DNA from: Eledone cirrhosa
Taxonomy: Eukaryota; Mollusca; Cephalopoda; Octopoda; Eledonidae
Direction: 5' to 3'
Length of the DNA: 64,000 nt
Assembly (NCBI GenBank): GCA_964016885.1
Contig: OZ024743.1
Coordinates: 126,516,419-126,580,418 of the forward strand
Every line of letters begins with the position of its first letter. The stretch's first letter is position 1. The notes beneath the pieces are model-generated. The model ran no database searches, was not told where the DNA came from, and was given only the letters and a program-made list of their open reading frames with translations. A program made the position numbers and the translations under genes. Of this stretch, positions 10,124-20,500 are shown piece after piece.

Positions 10124-12457
10124 TTAGAACTTTCCGAATGTATCATATCTCACATCATTGCTGTCAATAAATAATTTAGCAACTTCTTCACAACTAATCT
10201 TTTTCAAAACATCTCTATGAACGTGGCATATTAGAATATGATTCAACCTTTGCTGAGTCATGGTTGATCGCAGCCAAGCTTTGAGTCTCCGCAGAGCGCT
10301 AAAAGATCTTTCAGCTTCACAAGAACTGGTTGGAAACACTAAAAGTAGCCTGAGCAATCGCTTAACATTTGGAAACATGTGATGGACTTCTGGTTGCATT
10401 TCACTGAATATTTTACGAGGATCCTCGAGAGGTGATCCACTATGATGATTTCTATAAAAAGTATTTTGTTCCTTAAAGAAAATTCATCAAGCTCTGGATA
10501 GTTAATGATCACTTCAGTACAAAAATTTCCATTGAGTAAAATATTGCTCAGTTTTTCATAATTTGCTAAATCTTTCAAATTTGCTATCTACCTGCAAATA
10601 CTGCACTCTGTAATGATTCAAAACAGTGCAGTGTTGATATTTTAATGCATTTCCTTCCTGGTATCTTTTAGGAACTTTCTGTTGCCTGGGTAGCTCCAAA
10701 AGAGAAATATCAAGTTGATAAATTATTTTTCTGCTGTATTGAACAGCTCCTGAAATTTTTCTTCACTGCATAGATTTTTTAGCTCCTCCTGCACCAGTTT
10801 GACACTATGCAACACGCCACCTAGATTGACAGTGGTACTTTGAAAGGATTTGTTCAATCCTTCAAGGAATTGAAGTAATGGAACTACAACATGCAATCCA
10901 AGAACACATTGGCCCGTAGAGTGACACGTAAGAATAATATTAGCTCTGGATGCAATGTTGGTGCCAAACTCATTTGTTGCCTCTTGTAAAGAAATGAGGA
11001 CATCTGAATAATTGCCAAGAAGGGCTTTGAATGCAGAAAGACATGTTAGCCATCGAGTAGGGCACACAGGTTTTAAGAGGCGTGGTGACGAAACTGCATT
11101 TTCTTCATCATGTTGTGATAAATACGCGTGCTTAAATTTCCATGATGTGACTATATAGTTCCACAATTCATTCACGTAATCTCAAACATTTTTGATAAAT
11201 GAAGTTTGTTGAACGAACTCAGCTATAATAAGTTGAGAAATATGAGTGCCACAGTGCATGTAATGAGCCAGAGGCTGAATCTTCTTTATTTCTGCTTGAC
11301 AACCAAGATGTTTACCTGCCATATTGGCTGCACCATCATGTCTGGCATCGAAGATTTTGAATTGGTAATTGAAGGCGTAGAAGTACATTAAGAATCATTT
11401 GACAAAGAGATTTACCAGTTGTTCTATCTATATTGTAGATTCCTAAAACATCTTTAATTTCAAAACAATCATTCCCATAACGAACACAAATGACCTCATG
11501 TTCCTTACCCTGAATATCTTGTGTACCATCAATAATTATTCCAAACTGCTTAGATTCTTTGTTAATTTTCTTTATTATGCCTTTCAAAACCATATGGTTC
11601 ATTGTTTTTAAAATATCATTTTGGATTTCAGCACTGGTGTAGCTGTGATTTCTGATCAACCAAATTCTTAGCTCATGTACTTCTTCACATCAAAGATTTA
11701 ACAGCTCCATGAATATTGCCCTTATCACTATGCTTTCCTTGAATTGCCAACCCTTGCTCAGCTAAATACTTCAAAGAAGATATCTTAAGCAAAGCATGTC
11801 TTGCTTTATTTTAATTATCATGGTGGGCTTGATTCAAGTTTGACCGTATACTTTCTTGTTTCTTTTTGAAAAGGATGTTAGATGTCGCAAGTTTATGAAT
11901 GTTTGACTTTTCATGAGAAACAAATTTTTCGTCAGCCTTTTTCCAGTTTTTGAAGCCTCTTAAAATGAAAGCATTATCAGAGCATTTAGCCAAGTTTATT
12001 AGTTTGTTTTGATGTGCATATGAACAAATGTGACAAACAACTCCTTTCAATCTAGCATCATAATGCAGCCAATATAAGTCTGGAACCATTTTGATTGAAA
12101 CTTCAGTGTCTTGTTTGGCAGTTTTTGAACAGGTATCAGTCACATCTGGATGATAAGGTTCCATCGGTACAAGGCAGCTTTCATAACGTTCAGCAGGTTC
12201 AATTACGGTGGAAGTTGAGGAAGATACAGTTTCTTGGCTGGATTCTTTTTTAGCATTTTTTGGGGAGCTTTCCTGAGAAAGAACATTTTCATGATCAATT
12301 GGTATAGGGAAGCTTTCAGCAGGTTCATAAAAAATGATGGAAGTTGAGGGAGACACAAGATCTTGGTTTGATTTTTCTGTATTTTGGAGCTTTCCTGAGA
12401 AAGAACAGTATCATTTTCGTGACTACGTTTAAAATATCCACCAAATATCCATTTCAA
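10124..12457 (-). pseudogene. hAT-type transposase relic (TTF finger, DUF4371, hAT dimerisation)
   Basis: A decayed hAT transposase read on the minus strand in at least five frame pieces. From the N-terminus: a Ser/Glu-rich leader with an internal repeat of LSQESS (12457-12200); a TTF-like zinc finger with KGVVCHICSYAHQ and VSHEKSNIHKLA (12060-11880); a DUF4371-like core with FGIIIDGTQDIQGKEHEVIC (11570-11480); a second acidic block FDARHDGAANMAGKHLGCQA (11350-11280); MHCGTH and PTRWLT; and the C-terminal dimerisation domain PTSSCEAERSFSALRRLKAW (10345-10290). Several frameshifts and stops separate these, and no introns are needed to explain the breaks. It resembles the ZMYM1/ZNF862-like hAT group. 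It could be an old transposon rather than a domesticated gene because it is broken. Confidence 0.85.
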
Positions 12458-12970
12458 ATCTTTAAAAAATCTTTTAAAAAGTCTTTAAAAAGTACTTGTA
12501 CGAATTAAATAAACAAAAACAAACTATTTCAAATTATATATTTTTGATAAATAGACGTGAATGTTTTCAAAGACTTGATCTCAGTCGAAAAAGCTTTTAT
12601 TTAAATTCTATATTTCACTGTTAGCTGGATAAACAATTCTACAATTCAAACTGTAAAGTCAAAATACCAAGATGCAAAATATGAAGAATTTCTTACCTTT
12701 CTCTGAAATCACAAACTCGGGGGGAAAAAATAGTACCTTGCAAAATAAAATAGCTCGATCACAAACTTAGTAGCACGAATGAAATGAGATGCTTTGTGAC
12801 AGTGAGTAAACAATATCTGTATCCCTTATATATATACATAGATAGATACACACACACACAAACCTGTGTGTGTACCTTGTTTTTGATATAGAAAGAATTT
12901 TGTCTCCAGTTTTTATTGCCAGGTCAAAGGCCACAGCTCTGGGTACAGTGACCAGCTTTTGTAATGTCAA
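12458..12970. other. No gene seen
   Basis: AT-rich non-coding sequence with a short TATACA/CACACA run near 12828-12860. I found neither a coding frame nor the right end of the hAT element. Confidence 0.5.
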
Positions 12971-13121
12971 ATAATAACGCCATATATATATATATATATA
13001 TATATGAAGAGAGAAAGAGGGAGAGACAGAGAGAGTCAGAGATGTGTGCGTGTGTTTGGTACACGTCTATCTATCTATCTAGCTGTCTATCCGAGGAAAA
13101 TGGGCGACTGGCACATCGAAT

Positions 13122-13802
13122 GTGCTCAGGCGCTCACAGCCCTCTGGCAAACGGACCCGGCGATTAGTGGAGACTCCACTTCAACATTCTGTAGAGGGTT
13201 GGTCCGGAGAAAATCTAGGCGTAGAGGAGGACAATCTGGCCAGTCTGTTCGGTAGGACCTTCCGCCCGGGACCAATGGACAACTTCCAAAAGTCCCTGGC
13301 TTGGCAGTGCTACCGAGGAGCTCTACCAGTTCGAGACAAGCTCTACAGACATGGGCGCCCGGGCAGGGACGTTTCGAAAAAGATCTGTCCGAGATGCGTG
13401 CGCGACGAGAAAACCGTCGCGCACGTATTTGTACACTGCCCGGGCGTTACCGACCTGTGGGGCTATGTAGAACGACTATTGTCGCGGGTGGGACCAATCC
13501 AGTTGACCACCGAGTCCATTGTCATGATCAAACCGCCACCCTCCTTCAAAAACGAGGGAGAGGCGGTTTTCCTATGTGTTATGACTATGGTGAAAGAGGT
13601 TATATGGTGGACGAGGTTAAAAGGGCTGAGGTCAGACACCTTTCTCTTCGACGAGCAACTGATTCGTTTTTTCAAATATCATTTTGGAAGAAGAATCAGG
13701 ATGGAGAGAGAGGTGCTGTACCCCAGCAAATTTTATAAAAGGTGGGTGAATGTGGCAAAGATGGCCCGAGTGGTTGGGCCTTCTCTCTATATAAGCCTGT
13801 AG
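13122..13802 (+). CDS. L1/Tx1-type LINE ORF2 C-terminus with zinc-binding domain
   Basis: An uninterrupted 226-codon frame. It matches the region after the reverse transcriptase in L1/Tx1-type LINEs: AWQCYRGALPVRDKLYRHGR is followed by a zinc-binding motif CPRCVRDEKTVAHVFVHCPG (C-x2-C ... H-x3-H-C), here about residues 91-110, and then a Trp/Arg-rich helical tail. The first Met is arbitrary because the 5' part of the element is missing. The composition is GC-rich compared with its surroundings. It is followed by a 3' UTR, so this is a 5'-truncated but otherwise well-preserved insertion. I am sure it is LINE-derived and less sure of the clade. Confidence 0.7.
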   Translation: MLRRSQPSGKRTRRLVETPLQHSVEGWSGENLGVEEDNLASLFGRTFRPGPMDNFQKSLAWQCYRGALPVRDKLYRHGRPGRDVSKKICPRCVRDEKTVAHVFVHCPGVTDLWGYVERLLSRVGPIQLTTESIVMIKPPPSFKNEGEAVFLCVMTMVKEVIWWTRLKGLRSDTFLFDEQLIRFFKYHFGRRIRMEREVLYPSKFYKRWVNVAKMARVVGPSLYISL

Positions 13803-14045
13803 GTTGAGGGAAGAGAGGAAGGGAGTACTCACTCTTGGTGCTCTTGGAGATGAGGGTTGTACAATTTTTCGGGGTGTGTACAACCCCTGTGTAACGCCTA
13901 CCCCCTATTGGGGATTTCAATTGTTATTTGTTATTTTATTAATAGTTTTATTTTCATATACCTGTATGTAAACTCCCCATTTGTATTTGTCCCCTTCTTT
14001 TGTGCCCTTGTGGCTAATAAAGAAATTTATCTGTCTATGTATCTC
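13803..14045 (+). mobile_element. LINE 3' UTR with polyadenylation signal
   Basis: Follows the stop of the LINE frame. It carries AATAAA at 14016-14021 and ends in a TTTATCTGTCTATGTATC tail. The tail supports target-primed insertion. Confidence 0.6.
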
Positions 14046-14126
14046 CAACAGGGGGCTCAAACATGCGGCCCGCAAACTACTAGTGGTTGAACCAATATTT
14101 CAGATTGCATTATAACTGGTGAAAAT

Positions 14127-14319
14127 AAGGCGGCAAGCTGGTGAAATGCTTAGTGGTATATCTTCCGTTTTTATGTTCTGAGTTCAAATTCCACCGATCT
14201 CAACTTTGCCTTTCATCCTTTTGGGGTCGATAAATTAAGTACCAGTAGTGTACTGGGATCGATGTGATCGACTGGACTCTAGACCCCAAATTTCATGCAT
14301 TTTGCCTATAGTAGAAATG
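14127..14319 (+). mobile_element. SINE with 18-bp target duplication
   Basis: A divergent SINE with the B box GAGTTCAAATTCCACC and the words CTTTGCCTTTCATCCTTTTG and GGGGTCGATAAATTAAGTAC. It is bounded by a perfect 18-bp direct repeat ATTATAACTGGTGAAAAT at 14109-14126 and 14320-14337. This duplication fixes both ends exactly. Confidence 0.9.
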
Positions 14320-14599
14320 ATTATAACTGGTGAAAATCATCACCCACCACCATGTTTGGCGCACTGTGCCTCTCCTCCAGGACGTAATGACTCTTTTGTG
14401 TCCTTGAGTTTGAGACCCCTCTTCTACACAGACACACGTATATATACACTTTACTTTTTTCTATCTTTCGACTACGCCCATGCTGGAGCATTGCCTTGAT
14501 AAGTTACGGGGGACGTCAACAAACCAACAAGCATTGTTGAGAGGGCAAACAAAAATGGAAAGACACACAGACATATATACATATATACGACGGGCTTCT

Positions 14600-14715
14600 T
14601 TTAGTTTCAGTCTATCAAATCCACTCACAGGGCTTTGGTCAGCCCAGGCAGTGGGACTGAGCCCGGAAACATGTGGTTGGGAAGCAAGCTTCTTGTCACA
14701 CTACGCATATATATA
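14600..14715 (-). mobile_element. Second SINE family, minus orientation
   Basis: GGGACTGAGCCCGGAAACAT and GTGGTTGGGAAGCAAGCTTC, read in reverse, give the head GAAGCTTGCTTCCCAACCAC with a B-box-like GTTTCCGGGCTCAGTCCC. Shorter, older copies lie at 16440-16560 and 24320-24410. It ends at a TA/TG microsatellite (14706-14830). Confidence 0.65.
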
Positions 14716-14830
14716 TGTGTGTGTGTGTGCGTGTGTTATATATATATATATATGTGTGTGTTTATAATATATAGATATGTGTGTGTATAATATATATATA
14801 TATATATCTACATACATATATTTACTTATG

Positions 14831-15575
14831 TATATAGCTATACATTTATATATTTGTATATATACATACATTTACCTATAAGGATGTTGTCATGATTTAT
14901 GTTTTTTTAGTAAGGAGAGAATTTGTGTCCAGATTTTATTACCTAGGGAGATTAAGTCCCACAGCTCTGGCTGAAAGCTGACCAGGTTTTCAACCTCATC
15001 AAACACCAACGCCGGCCTGTGTGTGTGTATATGTATGTATGTATGTATGTATGTATGCATTCGTATGTATATGTATACACCCACACCTTTCATCACCATT
15101 GCTTCTTTTTGTTGTCGTTTCTGCTGAAGTTGTTCTTGTAACTGTTGTCATAGTTGATGATCTATGTTAATTTTCTTTGATTTCTTTCATTTTTCTTTTA
15201 TCTCCCTAGGGAATTCGTTGACAAGCTTCTTTTATTTATTTTCTTCGTTTCTTTTAGATTTATTTAAGGTATTTTAGATATATTTAAGATATTTTTTCTC
15301 ATATTTTTTCCTCAGCTGGTTTGTGGGCCACTTAAACTCTTTGTGCTTTAATTGGTAAAAAGTTCCTGAGAAAGTGAGGGGGACTTGTCCCCTGGTACCC
15401 CCCTAAAACAAGGCCCTTGTATGCATATGATACACAAACCATGCACACACACAAAAAGGAGAAATAACATGAATTGCATGAATGTATTAGTTACGAGTTT
15501 GACATTCAATGGTCTTATCCCTTGGATATTTTGTTTATTGCTGGCTTTGTTTTCAGAGTGTATTATTTACATACA
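14831..15575. other. No gene seen
   Basis: Contains a short ATGT/GTAT repeat (15022-15075) and T-rich sequence. A short LINE-tail-like stretch is not clear. I see no coding potential. Confidence 0.5.
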
Positions 15576-15762
15576 GGTGAATTGGCAGTATCGGTAGAGG
15601 GTTGGGCGCCATGCTTTCTAGCATAGTTACGTCCCTTTACGGTCTGAGTTCAAATCCTGCCAAGGTTAACTTTGCCTTTCATCCTTACGGGGTCGATAAA
15701 ATAAAATACCAGTAATGTACAGGGTAATTGCTGGCCTAGTGCCAAAAGTAGAAACAATTATT
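15576..15762 (+). mobile_element. SINE, full length
   Basis: Starts GGTGAATTGGCAGTATCGGT. It contains GAGTTCAAATCCTGCC (B box) and ACGGGGTCGATAAAATAAAA, and ends GTAGAAACAATTATTTAA. It belongs to the same family as the copies at 9664, 29873, 48313 and 52870. Confidence 0.9.
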
Positions 15763-16430
15763 TAAATACAGGGACATTCAGTGATTACTTTGCATTTGTT
15801 CTAGGTGTATCTATGTTCAGATTTAGGCTTTTGACGGTCCTATTTGCTTATTTATACACACACACGCACGCACGCGCGCACATATATACATACACAGCAA
15901 GGGTAAGACAATATATAACTCAATTTGTATGTAGAGAGTTATACATGAGAGTATATATTTGCCAAATATTTTCAGAGTGAGCTCAGTGTGTTTATGCAAT
16001 ATTGGTTAGAAGAATAAGAAATGTTTCTAAGGGAAAAGGTATGGAAAGATAGAGGTAAACACAGAACATATATAAGCAAATAAAAAGATGGAATTGAAGT
16101 TCTACATAAGTTTAATACTTCACATATGTTTCAAGTATGATATAATCATTACACATCTTGTTACAAATGGGATCTTACAAGTATCTTGTGTGAGAAAAAA
16201 ATAAAGAAAAATACATAAAAAAAGAAGTATTTTTATACCACACCATCCTCAGAAGCTAAATGATAACTGTTATTTGCCCTTTCATAAACGCAAAGTGACT
16301 CCAAGTTAATGCTATCCACTAACAAGCAAATATTGTCCATATATCTAAACTCAATGTGACCTATCAAATACATACCAAAATAAACATAAAGTAGCAACCA
16401 CTAACCATATTACATAATTGGTATTGCAAA
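15763..16430. other. No gene seen
   Basis: AT-rich, with a short CACACACGCACG run near 15857. It lies downstream of the LACC1-like gene's stop codon and may include distal 3' UTR, but no polyadenylation signal stands out on the minus strand. Confidence 0.4.
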
Positions 16431-16439
16431 TTTCACTCA

Positions 16440-16562
16440 TAAGGCATTGGTGAACCTGTGGCTATAGAAGAAGTCAATTGTCCAGGGTATCATACAGTGG
16501 GACTTGACCCAAAACCACATCGTTGAAAATCCAGTGTCTAAATCATGCAGCCATGCCTACAC
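16440..16562 (-). mobile_element. Degenerate SINE, second family
   Basis: GTGGGACTTGACCCAAAACC followed by ACATCGTTGAAAATCCAGTG and CATGCAGCCATGCCTAC matches the minus-strand SINE at 14600. It is more diverged. Confidence 0.5.
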
Positions 16563-16946
16563 TTATATTATATAATTCTATTTTATATTCTCATTAATAA
16601 AGGGGTAGGCAAAAACATTTCACTAATATTAGAAAGGAAAAATAAAATTTACAGCTCACATCTATGTAGGTTTAGCTGGCCTCCTACATGGAAATTGCAT
16701 GGGTGTTTTAATGATAGGAGTCTCAGTTCTATCAAGAAAAGCAAAGTGAACCTGCAATTTTTATGATTGCAAATTCAACACCCTAACCCCTCACTAATGT
16801 TTGACTGGTATTTGTCAGTTTGGGAATTGTTGGCTTACACCATAGTTCTAACAGTGAATAAGATGAGGTTAATAAGTAGAGGGATAAGATGAAGATTTGA
16901 TATGTGCTGGAATTGGTCATATCTCATTTGAAAGCTGGGATTTCAT

Positions 16947-17504
16947 TCAAGCATATAAACCAATGTATCCGAAATGATTACCAAACGGTTGTCCATCTCT
17001 TGTGAAAGAAAAGAATAAATCTGGATTGCATGTAGTGCAATATGTTGCAGTCTGTGAATCAATATTCTCAGGAAATATACCATTTCTTTCAAGGATAATA
17101 CGATTGGCCTTGAACAAGTCTATATGATAATTCTTATTTTTTTCATTATATTCTATGCATTCTGATAATGATACATTTTTAAATAATGCAGCTTCTTCTG
17201 GATCAAGTACAAAGCAGGATCTTTTGATTCCAGGACCAATTGCAACCAAAATATCTTTGGGAGATGAACCAAGTTCAACCATTTTCTTAACAACTTCTTT
17301 GGCTATTTCCAAGACAGTTCCTTTCCAGCCACTGTGGGCCACAGCACAGCATTTTCTGACAGGATCAGCAAATATTAGATCTAAACAATCAGCTCCAGGT
17401 GCAGCTAATGTAATCCCCCGTTCTACAGTTACAATAGCATCAAAGACAGGGGGTTGTGCTGTTCCAGTTTGCCAAACAATGTTACCATGGCCAACTTTAG
17501 GTCT
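16947..17504 (-). CDS. LACC1: LACC1-like coding exon 2 (terminal)
   Basis: Residues 225-409. It contains all three metal/catalytic positions (His230, Cys264, His281), GPGIKRSCFVLD, and a C-terminal TATYCTTCNPDLFFSFTRDG block, and ends in YIGLYA and a stop. An ordinary ATG is not needed because translation enters from exon 1. Confidence 0.93.
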   Translation of the reverse strand, partial: RPKVGHGNIVWQTGTAQPPVFDAIVTVERGITLAAPGADCLDLIFADPVRKCCAVAHSGWKGTVLEIAKEVVKKMVELGSSPKDILVAIGPGIKRSCFVLDPEEAALFKNVSLSECIEYNEKNKNYHIDLFKANRIILERNGIFPENIDSQTATYCTTCNPDLFFSFTRDGQPFGNHFGYIGLYA

Positions 17505-20500
17505 CTAGTGGAAATAAAGAAAAAGAAAAATACTGATTTTATACATGTATAAATACACACACATCATCATCATCCTTATCATCACTGTGTTACATTTATT
17601 TTCCATGCTATATTAAATGATCATATGACATGTAAATAAATATTTGTGTATGTATATATATATATATATAAAGTAGCAAATGTTACATATTAAAATATAA
17701 ACCAAACCAGCAACTGACAGTTCATTTATATACAGTGGAACAAGGTCCAACAATAGTTACTAGAATAACAATGCAACATTAACTAAACAAAGGTTCTTAC
17801 ACAAAATTGATATATAGTTTTTAGATAAATATAAACACTTAAAAAACAGTTTTAAATCTTAGAATTGGGTGGTTTAGGTGGCTTGAGCACATACATACAC
17901 ACACACATACACATACATACACACACATACACATACATGCATACATACAATTCAAGGGATACAATTTCTTTTCTTTTACAACTTTGCCACCAGGAAGGTG
18001 GCTGGTCAAAAATGTACTCAAAATTGAGAAAGAGAAACATACATACATACACACAAACATGTGATTCAAGGGATAATTTCTTTTCTTTTACAACCTTGCC
18101 ACCAGGAAGGTGGGCGGTCAAAAATGTACTCAAAATTAAGAGAAACATACATACATACATACATATATATACATACATACATACATACATACATACATAC
18201 ATACATACATACATACATACATACATACATACATGGTGGCTGCAAACTCTGCTAAGAGTACTGCAATTGCTTGGAGGATTATAGTTTGGTGCACTTTTAG
18301 GCTATGGCCAGTCACACAAACCTGTAACATATCCTGAACAAGCAATGCTTGTGCTTTGAATGTTTTTTAAGTGGAGAAAGGCCTTGTACTTGACCAATCC
18401 CACTCTCTGAGCATCGAAAACACTACCCGAAAAGGAGAACTGGTCAACATCCTCGGATGCTTCCGAAACTGCAGGTTTTTTTTAGAGTTTCCCTCTCCTA
18501 GAAAGATGTTGTGACAACACCTGGGGGCCTTTCACTCCCAGGTGCAAATAAAAAATTTTAAAAAAGTACTATTTGGATGGCTGTTGACTCTGCTGAGTTC
18601 CTCCGCCCTTCACCAGGATGAAGTCATCCTGCAGGGTGTCCAAATATCACCCTCTTCACCAAGCAAGCTTGGTGGGGTTGCCGGTTTAGTCGCCGACGAC
18701 CCAACCATGAGACAGGTTGTACTGGGTTACATGTTACCAGTAGCACTCAAGAGCGACCCAACATAATACATACATATATGGCTCAAGCCACCTAAACCAC
18801 TCCTAGTTCTAGGATACAAAACTGTTTTTTTTAAGTGTTTATATTTATCTAAAAACTTTCTATTGTAATTTTATTTAAGAATCTTCATTAAGTTAATACT
18901 GATTATTGTTGGACCTTGTTCAATTATATATAAATGAACTGTATCAGTTGCTAGTTTGGTTTATATTTTAATATGTAACATCTGCTATTATATATCGCAA
19001 CTGGGCGAGAAGCTGGGCGAGACAGTGGACCTGGTGGAACAGTGGGGGCTATTTACAACTGCGGTGACTAAAGCAGTGCAAGAGGTAGTGGGAAGAAGGT
19101 GCAGAACAAGGAGAGAGTGCTGGCTTTGTGCACCAACTTGGGAACTGATCAATGAGCGGAAAAAGACAAAGAGCAAAAGAGACACTGCCAAACAGAGGAA
19201 GAAAACAGACACTGCATATTGCCAGCTCGACTGACAGGTGAAGAAAAGCTGCTGACAGGACAAACGAGCCTGGTTGGAAAAGATAGGAGAAGAGGCAGAA
19301 AAAGCAGCCAGTCAAAATGACACAACAAACTTATACCACATCGTGAGAAAGATGACTGGGACAGGGAGCAATCCAAGTATGCCAACGAAAGACAAAAGCA
19401 GCAAGACCCTGGTGACAGCAGACAAACAAGACCAGAGATAGGTAGAACACTTCCAGGAGACACTAAACCAACTGGCTTCAACTGCCCTGTTTGACTCAGA
19501 GCCAGCAGCAACTGATGTACCATTCCAAGTCTATGTGAACCAAATTACTGAACAGAAAACAAGAGATGCAATCAAGTCTTTGAAGAACAACAAAGCTGGA
19601 GCACTCGACGAGATCTTGGTAGATATGCTGAAGTCTGGTGAGAACAACACTATTACTTCACTAACCAGACTGATGAACCACTGCTGGCAGGACGGATAAG
19701 TGCCCCTCATATGGCAGTAAGGAGTCATTGTTAAACTGCCAAAGAAGGTGAATCGAACAGATTGTAACAACTGGCATGGCATCACACTGCTGTCGATCCA
19801 GGACAAAGTGTTCAGCACTGTGTTGCTACGATGGCTACAACAAGATGTAGACTTTATGCCCAGAGAAGAACAAGCGAATTTCCAATCTTTACACTGTGTA
19901 ACATCATTGAGCATTGCATCAAGCTGCAAAAGCCGCTGGAAGTCAACTTCATTGAGTTTCAAAAAGCATTTGACAGAGTGCATAAGGTGTCACTGTGGAA
20001 CATTGCGTGCTCATATAGCATTCCACAGTTTTTCAGTACCATCTTCAAAGGCCTGTACGCCAACTCGAGCTGTTGCGCGAGAACCGAATCCTGTACAACG
20101 GAGTTCTTCATCAACATCTCTGAGGTCAGATAAAGTTGGATTCTCTCTCCCATGTTGTTCCTGCTGGCAACTGATTTTGTATTGAAAAAACTGCCATCAG
20201 AGCCGGTCGGGGACCTTGTGTATAGGGAAATCAAAGCTGAAAGACCTGGATTTTGTGGACGACATCACCTTGCTAGCTGAGAACAGTATGAACCTGCCTG
20301 TAGGAGCTAACAACCTCCTTGCAGCAGAATGCTGAGAAGATCAAGTTATGAGTTAATACCCAAAAGACCAAAGTTATGAAGATAGGAAGCGACCTCGACC
20401 AGGCAGCTGTAGTTAAGGTGAACCAACAGGAGCTAGACGAGCTTGACCCCTTCACGTACCTTGGCAGCATCCTGAACAACAGTGGCACCATCGAGCTGAA

